A stretch of DNA of 64,000 bases from an uncultured Agathobacter sp. (GTDB taxonomy: Bacteria; Bacillota; Clostridia; Lachnospirales; Lachnospiraceae), in contig CAKRNE010000004.1 in assembly GCA_934365945.1 (NCBI GenBank), positions 77,084 to 141,083 on the forward strand, read 5' to 3'. The first letter of the stretch is position 1, and each line of letters begins with the position of its first letter. Position numbers and translations under genes: made by a program. Of this stretch, positions 25,945 to 35,085 are shown in pieces. The notes below the pieces were generated by a model. That model was given only the letters and a program-made list of their open reading frames with translations, was not told the origin of the DNA and made no database searches.

Positions 25945-28200
25945 ATGGCAATCATGCAGGAAATCGAAACAAAGCTTCAGAAGGGCATCAGCGTTAGTAC
26001 AGACGAGGAAGTATACTACGCATTACTTGAGCTTGTAAAAGACAAGGCAGAGAAAAAGGTTTCAAACAAGGGAAAGAAAAAGCTCTACTACATCTCAGCA
26101 GAGTTCCTTATCGGAAAGCTTTTATCAAACAACCTTATCAACTTAGGCATCTACGATGAAGTTAAAGAGACTCTTGAGAAGAACGGAAAGTCACTTGCTG
26201 AAATCGAGGAAATCGAGCTTGAGCCTTCACTTGGAAATGGTGGACTTGGACGTCTTGCAGCATGTTTTATAGATTCAATCGCAACACTCGGACTCAACGG
26301 AGACGGTGTAGGTCTCAACTACCACTACGGATTATTCAAGCAGGTATTTGAGAACAATCTCCAGAAAGAGACCCCAAACCCATGGATCACAAACGAGAGC
26401 TGGCTTACAAAGACAGATATCACATATCCTGTAAGCTTTGGCGGATTCACAGTACAGTCAAGACTTTACGATATCGACGTTGTTGGATACAACAACCGTA
26501 CTACAAAGCTTCACTTATTCGACATCGAGTCAGTTGATGAGTCAATCGTAGGCGACACAATTGATTTCGACAAGGATGATATCCAGAAGAACCTTACATT
26601 ATTCTTATATCCTGATGATTCAGATGATAAGGGACGTCTCCTTCGTGTATACCAGCAGTATTTCATGGTATCAAACGCAGCAAGACTTATCCTTGCAGAG
26701 GCAGAGGCAAAGGGATCTAACTTACATGACCTTGCTGATTACGCTGCAGTACAGATTAACGATACACACCCATCAATGGTTATTCCTGAGCTTATCCGTC
26801 TCCTCCAGGAGAAGGGCATCCTGATGGACGAGGCTATTGAGATTGTATCAAAGGTTTGTGCATACACTAACCACACAATCCTTGCAGAGGCTCTTGAGAA
26901 ATGGCCAATCAGCTTCTTAGAGAAGGCAGTTCCACAGCTTATGCCAATCATCCGTGAGCTTGACAACAAGGTTCGCGCAAAGGTAGCTGATGAGAGCACA
27001 TACATCATCAAGGACGGTCTTGTACACATGGCACACATGGATATTCATTTCGGATATTCTGTAAACGGTGTTGCATACCTCCATACAGAGATTTTAAAGA
27101 ATACAGAGCTCAACAACTTCTACAAGTTATATCCTGAGAAGTTCAACAACAAGACAAACGGTATCACATTCCGTCGTTGGTTAATGTCTTGTAACCCAGA
27201 GCTTTCAGCATACATCACAGAGCTTATCGGTGACGGCTGGAAGAAGGATGCAAACGAGTTAGAGAAGCTTGGCAATTTCATCAATGATGACGCTGTTCTC
27301 ACAAAGATCGTTGACATCAAGAATGCAAAGAAGACAGAGCTTGCTTCTTACTTAAAGAAGACTCAGAATCTCGATGTACCTGACAATTCAATCTTTGATA
27401 TCCAGGTTAAGAGACTTCACGAGTACAAGAGACAGCAGCTCAACGTGCTTTACATCATCCGCAAGTACTTTGAGATCAAGGCAGGCAAGAAGCCATCTAC
27501 ACCAATCACATGCTTCTTCGGTGCAAAGGCAGCTCCTGCATATATCATTGCAAAGGATATCATCCATGCAATCCTCTGCTTACAGCAGATTATCAACAAT
27601 GATCCTGAGGTAAGTCCATACCTTAAGGTATTCATGGTTGAGAACTACAACGTAACATTAGCTGAGAAATTATTCCCGGCTGCAAATATTTCAGAGCAGA
27701 TCTCGCTTGCTTCTAAGGAGGCATCAGGAACAGGAAACATGAAGTTCATGCTCAACGGTGCTGTTACACTTGGAACAAGTGACGGAGCAAACGTAGAGAT
27801 AGCAGAGCTTGTTGGCGATGAGAACATCTATGTATTCGGTGAGGATTCACAGACTGTTATCGACAGATACGAGAGAGGCGACTACTGCTCTAAGGATTAC
27901 TATGACAAGGATGCAGACTTAAAGAAGGCTGTTGACTTCCTTGTAAGTGATGAGATGATGAAGGTTGGTTCTAAGGAGAACTTAGAGAGACTTTACAACG
28001 AGCTCCTCAACAAAGACTGGTTCATGACATTCCCAGACTTTGAGGATTACTGCAAGACAAAAGAGAAGGCTTACGCTGATTATGATGATAAGAAGGCTTG
28101 GGCTAAGAAGATGCTTGTCAACATCAGCAAGGCTGGTTTCTTCTCTTCTGACAGAACAATCAAGCAGTACAATGATGAAATCTGGCATTTAGAGGCTTAG
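25945..28200 (+). CDS. glgP: Glycogen/maltodextrin phosphorylase
   Basis: 751 residues of the GT35 family. N-terminal [22 protein letters not shown] and [16 protein letters not shown] are classic phosphorylase blocks, as is [16 protein letters not shown]. The PLP-binding lysine is in [28 protein letters not shown]. It releases glucose-1-phosphate from alpha-1,4-glucans. It is about 50 residues shorter than E. coli or animal enzymes, normal for the clostridial branch. The codon use is strongly biased, indicating high expression. GGGAGGAAATC precedes the ATG. The divergent AraC protein is its likely regulator. The maltodextrin importer 10 kb away may supply its substrate. Confidence 0.96.
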   Translation: MAIMQEIETKLQKGISVSTDEEVYYALLELVKDKAEKKVSNKGKKKLYYISAEFLIGKLLSNNLINLGIYDEVKETLEKNGKSLAEIEEIELEPSLGNGGLGRLAACFIDSIATLGLNGDGVGLNYHYGLFKQVFENNLQKETPNPWITNESWLTKTDITYPVSFGGFTVQSRLYDIDVVGYNNRTTKLHLFDIESVDESIVGDTIDFDKDDIQKNLTLFLYPDDSDDKGRLLRVYQQYFMVSNAARLILAEAEAKGSNLHDLADYAAVQINDTHPSMVIPELIRLLQEKGILMDEAIEIVSKVCAYTNHTILAEALEKWPISFLEKAVPQLMPIIRELDNKVRAKVADESTYIIKDGLVHMAHMDIHFGYSVNGVAYLHTEILKNTELNNFYKLYPEKFNNKTNGITFRRWLMSCNPELSAYITELIGDGWKKDANELEKLGNFINDDAVLTKIVDIKNAKKTELASYLKKTQNLDVPDNSIFDIQVKRLHEYKRQQLNVLYIIRKYFEIKAGKKPSTPITCFFGAKAAPAYIIAKDIIHAILCLQQIINNDPEVSPYLKVFMVENYNVTLAEKLFPAANISEQISLASKEASGTGNMKFMLNGAVTLGTSDGANVEIAELVGDENIYVFGEDSQTVIDRYERGDYCSKDYYDKDADLKKAVDFLVSDEMMKVGSKENLERLYNELLNKDWFMTFPDFEDYCKTKEKAYADYDDKKAWAKKMLVNISKAGFFSSDRTIKQYNDEIWHLEA

Positions 28201-28236
28201 AATTTTTTCTTCCTCCTTTAAATACAAATTGGGCTT

Positions 28237-28275
28237 AAGAACTCCTGCGGGTGCATCCCGCGGGGGTTCTTTTTT
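28237..28275 (+). terminator. Terminator after glgP
   Basis: AAGAAC..CC..GCGGG pairs with CCCGC.GGGGTTCTT around TGCAT, followed by TTTTTTG. A strong GC stem and U-run. Confidence 0.9.
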
Positions 28276-28281
28276 GCTAGA

Positions 28282-28548
28282 GGGACGTAAGCGTCGGGGA
28301 TGGCGTGCACACGTGCTCTTGCGTTCGCTACGCTACGCTGCCAAGTGTCTGTACGGATTATGCCCGGAGTGTTTCGCAGGCTGACGAAACCGGCTTTTAT
28401 GCGCCGTCCGTGGCGCATAACGCCTTGCCCCGCCGTCCATGGCGGTGCATTTCTGCTATTCTAAGCATAATCCTACAGATACTAAGCAGCTTCGCTATGC
28501 GCTCTCGCAAGAGTACGTGTGCACGCCGTCCCCGGCGCTTACGTCCCT
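28282..28548 (-). repeat. Palindromic repeat element, copy A (core on minus strand)
   Basis: About 267 bases forming one long imperfect palindrome directly after the glgP terminator. Outer arms 28282-28323 and 28507-28547 are near-perfect reverse complements over about 40 bases. Inside, the conserved inner stem holds GCTGCCAAGTGTCTGTACGG and its partner ending AGATACTAAGCAGC. Read on the minus strand, two hairpins follow: CCGCC/GGCGG around ATGGAC, and TTATGCGCC/GGCGCATAA around ACGGAC. A third region GTTTCG/CGAAAC completes the series. No coding frame in it looks real. G+C is far above its surroundings. Confidence 0.85.
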
Positions 28549-28583
28549 TACGCTGTGGCAAAATGTGTGGGTGACGTGTGCGC

Positions 28584-28620
28584 ACCGGTGGCAGGTGCTT
28601 ACGTCCTGCTACTGACCGGT
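28584..28620. other. Isolated GC-rich hairpin between repeat copies A and B
   Basis: ACCGGT at 28584-28589 faces ACCGGT at 28615-28620, with GCAGG/CCTGC inside. The flanking GTGTGCGCACCGG..GGTGCTTACGTCC resembles a diverged copy of the outer arm of copy A (GTGTGCACGCCG..GGCGCTTACGTCC), so this stretch may be a leftover arm. Confidence 0.5.
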
Positions 28621-28690
28621 ACTTATATTTTTATGGGAAAGTGAGGTTTGCGGGCGTGGTGTGGGATGCACAGTCTCGGGAGAGCGAATA

Positions 28691-28862
28691 GCGAAGCTGC
28701 TTAGATACTGTTGAATTATGCCCATGAAACGCAGAAATGGCCCGGCATGGACGCCGGGGCAAGGAGAAATCGAGCCATGGAGGGCGAGTTTCGACGTTTT
28801 CGTCGAGCATAGAAAGCCTATAAGGCATAATTCTTACAGTATCTTGGCAGCGTAGCGTAGCA
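28691..28862 (+). repeat. Palindromic repeat element, copy B (core)
   Basis: Same layout as copies A and C, in + orientation. The inner stem left arm is GCGAAGCTGCTTAGATACTG, then GAATTATGCCC. The right arm is GGCATAATTCTTACAGTATC, then TTGGCAGCGTAGCG. Hairpin 1 is CCCGGC/GCCGGG around ATGGAC. Hairpin 2 is GAAA..GCC/GGC..TTTC around ATGGAG. Hairpin 3 is CGACG/CGTCG around TTTT. The outer arms (about 28633-28690 and 28863-28920) pair only weakly. It ends 73 bases before the -10-like TATATAATAA region of the TPR lipoprotein gene. Confidence 0.8.
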
Positions 28863-28993
28863 ATCACAAGAGTGTATACGTCACCGGCCCTGTCCCACCG
28901 TGAACCCACATTGGCAGAAATGTAAGGGCGGGATTTACAAGTTTGGCAAATACATATATAATAAGGGGAAGACTATACACATGGAGAACTATT

Positions 28994-29956
28994 ATGATAA
29001 AGAATAAATTTATGGCACTTACGCTCACCGTGGCGCTCACAGCAGGCATGCTTACCGGCTGTGGCTCCGGCGACAAGGCAAAGGACAAGGATGCGTACAG
29101 ACAGTATGGCATCAACTGTATAGAAAACGGCAGCTATGATGATGCGGTCGATGCATTTCAGAAGGCACTGGACCAGTCGGTTGGGTCAGTAGGAGCCGAG
29201 GAGCTTGACATATGCTATTACAAGGCCAAGGCACAGTATTTAAGCGGTGACGTGGATGGAGCGATTGATACATATACTGCCATCATCGATTATAATAAGG
29301 ATTCTGATGCATACTATCTGAGGGGCTGTATATATTTTGCCAAGAATGATTCAGATAAGGGCATGAAGGATTTTAAGACGGCGCTCAGTGAGAATGATGA
29401 TAATTATGAGCTCTATCTTGGTGTTTATGAGACCCTGTCGAAGTATGGCATGAATGATCAGGGAAAGGAATACCTGGATAAGGCCTTAAAGCTTAAGGCA
29501 AAAACTGCTGACGACTATATGCAGAGAGGCCGTATATACACCATGCTCGGAGATTATGATTCAGCAATAAAGAGTCTGCAAAAGGCTATTGATGAGAAGC
29601 TTGTCAAGGCAAACTACTATATGGGTGAGGCATATCAGAAGCAGGGCGACAATGACAGCTCCCAGAAGTATTTTAAGAAATACTTAGACAGCGGTGAGGC
29701 GGATTCTTATGATCTGATGAATATGGGGCAGGCGCAGATGGACAATGGCAATTATGACACTGCGATTACTTATTTTCAGAACGCACTTGAACTTGAAAGT
29801 GTGCCGAACAAGCAGCAGATAACAAAGGCTATGATTATAGCGTATGAGTATTCCGGTGATTTTGCCACAGCAAAGAGCCAGATGGAGGAATACATGAAGG
29901 ATTATCCTGATGATGAGGATGCAGCAAGAGAATATCAGTTTTTGGAGACCAGATAG
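28994..29956 (+). CDS. TPR-repeat lipoprotein
   Basis: 320 residues from ATG 28994, which follows GGAGAA; a longer frame exists but adds no signal features. The signal peptide ends in a clear lipobox LTGC. About seven tetratricopeptide units follow, for example YGINCIENGSYDDAVDAFQKAL, YYLRGCIYFAKNDSDKGMKDF, YMQRGRIYTMLGDYDSAIKSL and NMGQAQMDNGNYDTAITYF. It should sit on the outer face of the membrane as a protein-binding scaffold; partners are unknown. Three bases separate it from hflX, so the two are almost certainly co-transcribed. Confidence 0.88.
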   Translation: MIKNKFMALTLTVALTAGMLTGCGSGDKAKDKDAYRQYGINCIENGSYDDAVDAFQKALDQSVGSVGAEELDICYYKAKAQYLSGDVDGAIDTYTAIIDYNKDSDAYYLRGCIYFAKNDSDKGMKDFKTALSENDDNYELYLGVYETLSKYGMNDQGKEYLDKALKLKAKTADDYMQRGRIYTMLGDYDSAIKSLQKAIDEKLVKANYYMGEAYQKQGDNDSSQKYFKKYLDSGEADSYDLMNMGQAQMDNGNYDTAITYFQNALELESVPNKQQITKAMIIAYEYSGDFATAKSQMEEYMKDYPDDEDAAREYQFLETR

Positions 29957-29959
29957 ATT

Positions 29960-31207
29960 ATGGCAGATACTATTAAGATAGATGATATTGAGGAGAGAGT
30001 AGTGCTCGTCGGAGTGAGTGAGCAGGATGGTGATGATGCGGATGATTCACTTTCAGAGCTTGCGGAGCTGGTAAAGACAGCTGGCGCGACAGTTGTAGGC
30101 ACACTTATCCAAAGAAGAGAAAAAATTCATCCGGGCACGTATGTCGGCACCGGCAAGGTGGCAGAGATAGCAGAGCTTGTGGAGAGTACAGGGGCAACCG
30201 GCATTGTGTGTGATGATGAGCTGAGTCCGGCACAGCAGAAAAATCTGGAGATGTACCTTGACACAAAGGTCATGGACAGAACACTTGTCATCCTTGATAT
30301 TTTCGCATCAAGAGCCACAACAAGTGAGGGCAAGATACAGGTTGAGCTGGCTCAGCTCAAGTACAGATTAAGCCGTTTGTCTGGGCTTGGAAAGTCCATG
30401 TCGAGGCTTGGCGGTGGAATAGGAACAAGAGGTCCCGGAGAGAAAAAGCTCGAGGTGGACCGTCGTCTCATAAATGACAGGATAGCACAGCTTCGCAGGG
30501 AGCTGAAAGAGGTGCAGAAGCACAGAGATATCACAAGGGCAAAGCGTGAGAAAAACAAGGTACCGGTTGTTGCTATAGTAGGATATACTAACGCAGGTAA
30601 GTCCACGCTGTTAAATCATCTGACAGAGGCAGATGTGCTTGAGGAGGATAAGCTCTTTGCAACGCTTGACCCTACAACACGCATTCTTGCGCTTGATGGC
30701 AAACAGCAGGTGCTTTTAACTGATACGGTCGGTTTTATCAGGAAGCTGCCGCATCATCTGATAGAAGCCTTCAAGAGTACGCTCGAGGAGGCAAAGTACG
30801 CTGATATCATTTTCCATGTGGTGGACGCATCAAACATGCAGCGCGAAAAGCAGATGTTCATAACCTATCAGACATTGGACGATTTAGGTGTAAAAGACAA
30901 GAAATTTGTCACACTTTTTAATAAGCAGGATGCCCGCACAGACAGCGAACCACTGCATGATTTCAGGGCGGACTATACCCTTAATATTTCAGCGGCAAAG
31001 GATATTGGATTAGATGAGGTAAAATCCCTTTTAGAGGAGATACTAAGAGAGAACAAGATATATATCGAGAGAATTATCCCATATGATAAGGCGGGAGTGA
31101 TACAGCTCATCAGAAAACAGGGCGAGCTTGTGTCGGAGGAATATGTGGCTGATGGGATACAGATAAAGGCATATGTGCCGATGGAGGTGTATGGCAGGCT
31201 CGATTAG
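29960..31207 (+). CDS. hflX: GTPase HflX
   Basis: 415 residues. The N-terminal HflX domain has GTYVGTGKVAEIAELVE and DDELSPAQQKNLE, followed by the helical linker SRLGGGIGTRGPGEKKLEVDRR. The G domain shows G1 GYTNAGKSTLLN, G3 DTVGFIRKLPHHLIEAF and G4 NKQD. HflX binds the 50S subunit and rescues or splits stalled ribosomes, mostly under stress. The order TPR lipoprotein then hflX has no known functional basis. It is followed after 43 bases by the acyltransferase operon. Confidence 0.96.
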   Translation: MADTIKIDDIEERVVLVGVSEQDGDDADDSLSELAELVKTAGATVVGTLIQRREKIHPGTYVGTGKVAEIAELVESTGATGIVCDDELSPAQQKNLEMYLDTKVMDRTLVILDIFASRATTSEGKIQVELAQLKYRLSRLSGLGKSMSRLGGGIGTRGPGEKKLEVDRRLINDRIAQLRRELKEVQKHRDITRAKREKNKVPVVAIVGYTNAGKSTLLNHLTEADVLEEDKLFATLDPTTRILALDGKQQVLLTDTVGFIRKLPHHLIEAFKSTLEEAKYADIIFHVVDASNMQREKQMFITYQTLDDLGVKDKKFVTLFNKQDARTDSEPLHDFRADYTLNISAAKDIGLDEVKSLLEEILRENKIYIERIIPYDKAGVIQLIRKQGELVSEEYVADGIQIKAYVPMEVYGRLD

Positions 31208-31250
31208 AGCGCTGCTTCGCTATATCATTATAATAAGCGAGGAATTTAAA

Positions 31251-32528
31251 ATGTCGAAAACGCGTTCAATCCGCTGGGACAAGCTGGACAACACAGCGAA
31301 TCTGTTCCCGAGTATAGCGGGAGAGAGCATGACAAATGTATATAGGATTTCAGTCACTTTAACTGATGAGATTGACAGTGAAAAGCTGCAGGAAGCGCTG
31401 GATATAGTGCTTCCGAAGTTTGGTCTGTTTAATGTGAGACTCAGGATGGGAGTGTTCTGGAACTATTTTGAGGAAAATGGCAAAAAGGCACCAAAGGTGC
31501 ATGAGGAAAATACATTTCCGTGCAGATTCATAAGACCAAACAAGAATCACAGCTATCTTTTCAGAGTGACATATTATAAGAACAGAATAAATCTTGAGGT
31601 ATTCCATGTGCTGACGGACGGCATGGGCGGCATCAATTTCCTTAGGGAGCTCACCTACCAGTATCTGCGTCTCACACATCCGGCGCTTGCAAAGCTAAAG
31701 GGCGATTCACTGACGCAGGGCACATCTCTAAATAGAGAGGACAGCTTTGTAAAGAACTATAAATCAAGTAAGCCAAGTGGCTTTAACAGGCAGAAGGCTT
31801 ATCTTTTAAAGCTGGAAAAGGTACCGGATGGAGAGTTTGGACTGATACATGGCATGATGCCTGTATCGCAGCTGAAGCAGGTCTGCCACAGGTATGGAGT
31901 TTCCATAAATGATTACCTGGTGGCATGCTTTGTGTGGAGTGTGTATCAGGAGTGTTTTCACGGCATGCCAAACGATATGCCTGTCAGGGTTGCGGTTCCG
32001 GTGAATCTTCGTCCTTATTTTGACTCAGTGACCACAAAGAACTTTTTCGTCATGATATCTGCTGAGTTCAGGCCGCAAAACAGCACCTACACATTTGAGG
32101 AGGTGCTTAAAATAGTGACGGATTCTATCAATTCACAGATTTCGAAGGAGCATCTGGAGGACCTTTTTTCATACAGTGTATCAAATCAGAAAAATATCCT
32201 GATGAGACCGGTGCCTCTTTTTATAAAAAATCTGGCAATGAAGGCGGTCTATACGCAGTCGGCACTGGCAAACACCACCACCATCACCAATATTGGAAAT
32301 ATAAAGGTGGAGCCGGAATACGAGCCGTATATAACAGGCTTTTTTTCCTTTATACCTATGTCAAAGGGACAGCCGATGAAGGGCACCATCTGCTCCTACA
32401 AGGACACACTGGTGTTTACTTTTTCATCTATTCTGGCAGATACGATGATTCAGAGAAGCTTTTTCAGGAAGCTTGTGAATGACGGAGTGGATGTGACAAT
32501 TGAAACAAATGGAGAGTATTATGACTAA
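31251..32528 (+). CDS. Condensation/alcohol-acyltransferase-like protein
   Basis: 425 residues from ATG 31251 after GCGAGGAAT; the longer frame runs back into hflX. The HxxxD motif of the condensation/acyltransferase superfamily is at residues 119-124 (HVLTDG) in RINLEVFHVLTDGMGG. Later FVWSVYQECFHGMP, RVAVPVNLRPYF and ANTTTITNIGNIKV fit the alcohol-acetyltransferase/WS-DGAT-like branch. No carrier protein or NRPS domain is nearby, so it is a free-standing acyltransferase, probably with an acyl-CoA or lipid substrate. Its stop overlaps the next gene by 8 bases (ATGACTAA). With DUF6320 and an esterase it forms a tight operon. Confidence 0.78.
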   Translation: MSKTRSIRWDKLDNTANLFPSIAGESMTNVYRISVTLTDEIDSEKLQEALDIVLPKFGLFNVRLRMGVFWNYFEENGKKAPKVHEENTFPCRFIRPNKNHSYLFRVTYYKNRINLEVFHVLTDGMGGINFLRELTYQYLRLTHPALAKLKGDSLTQGTSLNREDSFVKNYKSSKPSGFNRQKAYLLKLEKVPDGEFGLIHGMMPVSQLKQVCHRYGVSINDYLVACFVWSVYQECFHGMPNDMPVRVAVPVNLRPYFDSVTTKNFFVMISAEFRPQNSTYTFEEVLKIVTDSINSQISKEHLEDLFSYSVSNQKNILMRPVPLFIKNLAMKAVYTQSALANTTTITNIGNIKVEPEYEPYITGFFSFIPMSKGQPMKGTICSYKDTLVFTFSSILADTMIQRSFFRKLVNDGVDVTIETNGEYYD

Positions 32529-33213
32529 ATGCATGAAATGCGGTGTATATATAACCGATAATACCGATAAATGCCCGCTCTGCCAGCAGGTTGTGGCACC
32601 GGCTTTAGAACAGCAAAATGATGCGCCGGATGAGAGCACTAACGCCACAAGATACCCAGACGTCAAGGGCGCTTCAAGAAAGTACAGATTACTGGAAAAT
32701 ATCATATTGTTTGTGTCTATAGTAGGACAGATTGTGATGACAACCGTTGATTACATGACAGACCGGGAGATAAACTGGAGCATTATAGTTCTTCTTGTTG
32801 TAATCTATGCGAATGTGACACTTCGCCTGGCAATAGTAGGAAGAAATGGATATATATTTAAAATTGTAAGCACATTTGTATTCACGGTGCTGTTTCTCGA
32901 GGGCATAGACCTGCTCACAGGAGCCAGTGGCTGGGCACTCACATTTGTGTTCCCAAGTGCCATACTGGCGATGGTTCTTGCCACAATAATACTTATGATA
33001 GTAAACATAAGAAACTGGCAGAGCTATATGATGATGCAGCTTTTTCTTGTGCTGATGAGCGTGATTGCGATGATACTTGTGGCAGTCAAGGTCATATGGT
33101 TCCCATATCTGGCAATGGGAGCGATGGGAGCATCGCTGTTTTTGTTCCTCGGAACACTTATCATCGGTGACAAAAGAGCCAGAACAGAGCTGAAACGGAG
33201 ATTTCATATATGA
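32521..33213 (+). CDS. DUF6320-like zinc-ribbon membrane protein
   Basis: 230 residues. A zinc ribbon opens the protein, with cysteines at 4, 7, 18 and 21 (TKCMKCGVYITDNTDKCPLC). A polar linker and six hydrophobic segments between about 58 and 215 follow, then a basic tail. The start at 32521 lies within the last codons of the acyltransferase gene. The stop overlaps the esterase start by 4 bases (ATGA). The zinc ribbon should face the cytoplasm. I match it to DUF6320 by layout and by its place between an acyltransferase and an esterase; the function is unknown. Confidence 0.72.
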   Translation: MTKCMKCGVYITDNTDKCPLCQQVVAPALEQQNDAPDESTNATRYPDVKGASRKYRLLENIILFVSIVGQIVMTTVDYMTDREINWSIIVLLVVIYANVTLRLAIVGRNGYIFKIVSTFVFTVLFLEGIDLLTGASGWALTFVFPSAILAMVLATIILMIVNIRNWQSYMMMQLFLVLMSVIAMILVAVKVIWFPYLAMGAMGASLFLFLGTLIIGDKRARTELKRRFHI

Positions 33214-34343
33214 TAGGCTTTCATGGAATAGGAAATTCGCATATGTTTGAGGATGAGGAGATGGGAAGCTACTATCCGGAAATTGAAAATGTCGACAGGA
33301 ATGGTGATAATGAAGCAGGATTAATAGAGACATTAGGAAATAAGCTGGAAAAGACGTTTAAGAACCCATTATCTGCCATGAAAAGTGAGCATGGTGAAAA
33401 GACCCATAGCGATGCAGCAGCGGCAGATGAAGAAGTCAGTATACAGGGCAAAATCCTTGCTAATCTTATGGGTCATATCACAAATGACCTTGCAATCGGC
33501 AAGAAAATAAAATCCGGAGAGCTCAGGAAGCGCATGAAGGAACCTGCATGGCTTGTTCCGGACTGCTTTGTAACAGAGGATATAGATATGGGTGGCTTCA
33601 CCATGAAGCTCTTATCCTCAAAGGAAAATCCAAATACAGAGCGTGTGATACTGCAGCTGCACGGTGGTGGATACATGGGTGCGGTGCGCAATGCATACTA
33701 TGTGTTTGCAGGCCTTTATAATGAGGTAAGTGAGGGCTGCTCAGTGCTCACGCCTGACTATCGCGTGGCGCCGGAGCATCCGTATCCGGCTGCACTTGAG
33801 GATGCCGTGGCCTGCTATAAATGGCTTTTGTCACAGGGCTGGTTTGGCTCGCAGATTGTGCTGGCAGGAGACTCAGCAGGCGGAGGCCTTGCAATGTGCC
33901 TTACCATGTATCTTCGCGATCACGACATGCCGCTTCCGGCAGGAATAGTAGCCATGTCACCATGGACCGACCTCACAGCGGGCGGAGAATCCTACGAGAC
34001 AAACTATGAAAAGGACCCTCTGTTTGGAAACACAAGGGACAGTCTCATCTACGTGAATGACTATCCCGGTGACCACGATAAAATGGATCCATACATATCG
34101 CCGCTGTTCGGTGATTTCAGGGGCTTTCCTCCAATGCTCATACAGGCTGGCTCAATAGAGATGCTCCTATCTGACTCGGTCGATGCCGCTGCAAAGGCAA
34201 GAAACCAGGGCGTTAAGGTGCGCCTGTCAGTGTACGAGGGCATGTTTCATGTGTTCCAGATGGGATACCTCAATTTCCCTGAGTCCAAGCGTGCATGGGC
34301 GGAGGTCAAGCGTTTCCTAAAGGTGATTAAAGAGGAAGAATAA
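33210..34343 (+). CDS. Alpha/beta hydrolase, HSL-type esterase
   Basis: 377 residues. The oxyanion motif HGGG is at residues 151-154 (LQLHGGGYMGAVRN), and the nucleophile serine is at residue 222 in GDSAGGGLAM. The catalytic histidine is in YEGMFHVFQMGYLNFPESKRAW. About 110 residues precede the hydrolase domain and look partly disordered (acidic, Lys/Asp-rich). No signal peptide is visible. It is the third gene of the coupled operon and could remove acyl groups that the first gene adds. The natural substrate is unknown. The start overlaps the upstream stop as ATGA. Confidence 0.85.
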   Translation: MIGFHGIGNSHMFEDEEMGSYYPEIENVDRNGDNEAGLIETLGNKLEKTFKNPLSAMKSEHGEKTHSDAAAADEEVSIQGKILANLMGHITNDLAIGKKIKSGELRKRMKEPAWLVPDCFVTEDIDMGGFTMKLLSSKENPNTERVILQLHGGGYMGAVRNAYYVFAGLYNEVSEGCSVLTPDYRVAPEHPYPAALEDAVACYKWLLSQGWFGSQIVLAGDSAGGGLAMCLTMYLRDHDMPLPAGIVAMSPWTDLTAGGESYETNYEKDPLFGNTRDSLIYVNDYPGDHDKMDPYISPLFGDFRGFPPMLIQAGSIEMLLSDSVDAAAKARNQGVKVRLSVYEGMFHVFQMGYLNFPESKRAWAEVKRFLKVIKEEE

Positions 34344-34365
34344 ATGAAGTAATATAGGAGCATTT

Positions 34366-34677
34366 ATGGATGTAAATAGTACCTTTGAAAAAACAGGAAT
34401 AAAATGTAAAGTAATACAGGAAATCATCCAGTTAGCGAAGAAGAATTATGTTGAAAAAGTTATTCTTTTTGGTTCAAGAGCTCGAGGAGATTTTAAAGAG
34501 CGAAGTGATATAGATTTGGCATTTTGCGGTGGTAGAAGTAGTCATTTTATTTTGGATGTAGACGAAACAACTTCAACGTTGTTGGAATTTGATATAGTGG
34601 ATTTGGATAAGCCTGTAAGAAAAGAATTGTTGGAATCAATAAAAAGAGAGGGGCTAGTGCTATATCAAAAAATTTGA
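34366..34677 (+). CDS. Minimal nucleotidyltransferase (MNT) of a HEPN-type pair
   Basis: 103 residues, the usual MNT size. The nucleotidyltransferase motif is complete: ILFGSRARGDFKERSDIDLAF, with the GSxxxG...DxD pattern and a third aspartate in LLEFDIVDLD. In two-gene modules MNT antitoxins act on a HEPN or HI0074-type partner by adding AMP to it. Here the partner region starts inside the last codons but is broken. The codon use (ttg, tta, ata) and low G+C differ from neighbours, which hints at transfer. GGAGCATTT precedes the ATG. Confidence 0.85.
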   Translation: MDVNSTFEKTGIKCKVIQEIIQLAKKNYVEKVILFGSRARGDFKERSDIDLAFCGGRSSHFILDVDETTSTLLEFDIVDLDKPVRKELLESIKREGLVLYQKI

Positions 34678-34765
34678 GAATTTTAAGGCAGCATTAGTCA
34701 ATTTGAACGACATTTTAATCAATTCGTGTTTGATGGAATCTTGGATAAATAGAATATATGTTTGA
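34670..34765 (+). pseudogene. Remnant of the HEPN/HI0074-type partner of the MNT gene
   Basis: In the frame shifted from the MNT gene, 31 codons starting KFENFKAALVNLND match the opening of nucleotidyltransferase substrate-binding (HI0074-family) proteins, normally about 130 residues. The expected start codon reads ATC instead of ATG, and a stop follows at 34763. The strong promoter of the next RNA begins exactly at that stop. Confidence 0.65.
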
Positions 34766-34790
34766 CACAAAGGCGATTAGATGTTAATAT
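34762..34790 (+). promoter_or_regulatory. Promoter of the putative antitoxin RNA (TTGACA-17-TAATAT)
   Basis: TTGACA at 34762-34767 and TAATAT at 34785-34790 with a 17-base spacer. No open reading frame follows, so a non-coding transcript starting near 34797 is implied. Confidence 0.7.
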
Positions 34791-34796
34791 AGTATA

Positions 34797-34885
34797 AAAG
34801 AAGTGCTACCGATAGACGGTCAGCCTGATATATGTATTGATTAAAAATAACCGCCACAGTTTACCAGACCAGGGCGGTTATTTAT
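34797..34885 (+). ncRNA. Putative type I antitoxin RNA
   Basis: About 90 bases from a strong promoter to the hairpin 34845-34855/34873-34883 (AAATAACCGCC with GGCGGTTATTT). It is antisense to the 3' part and terminator of the toxin mRNA. Its 5' end can fold as a hairpin starting GTGCTACCG, and the same-sense sequence GTGCTACC begins the toxin mRNA. End positions are inferred. Confidence 0.6.
34845..34883. terminator. Shared bidirectional terminator of the toxin-antitoxin locus
   Basis: An 11-bp stem, 34845-34855 with 34873-34883, with T-rich ends on both strands. It overlaps the last codons of the toxin gene. Confidence 0.75.
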
Positions 34886-34979
34886 GTGTCTTGGAATCAT
34901 GCTTTCCATGCATGTAACCAAGACTGTAAAAAGTCGCACACAATGCAAGCACTGCAATAAGGTCACTAATGGTCAGCAT
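34878..34979 (-). CDS. Small hydrophobic type I toxin-like peptide (holin-like toxin family)
   Basis: 33 residues from ATG 34979, nine bases after AAGGAGG on the minus strand. The peptide has a charged start (LTISD), one membrane span (LIAVLALCATFYSLGYM) and a basic tail (HGKHDSKTHK). That is the form of the short Firmicutes toxins annotated as putative holin-like toxins and of TxpA/BsrG/Fst peptides. A longer in-frame ORF exists upstream but covers the untranslated leader. The leader is structured and about 110 bases long. An antisense RNA gene overlaps its 3' end. Toxicity is inferred. Confidence 0.72.
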   Translation of the reverse strand: MLTISDLIAVLALCATFYSLGYMHGKHDSKTHK

Positions 34980-35085
34980 AAGCACAAACCTCCTTGATAG
35001 ATTTCCATATAGGATTTCTATGTAAACAGAGCTATAACTCTCTGGTGGAGGCCAACCGCCTACCGTGTTGGGTAGCACCAAATAT

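Noticed and set aside
28305..28585. Open frames of 60-90 codons on both strands inside repeat copy A
   Set aside because: They follow from the palindrome, lack ribosome sites and have arginine/cysteine-rich compositions unlike proteins here; overlapping frames on both strands mirror each other.
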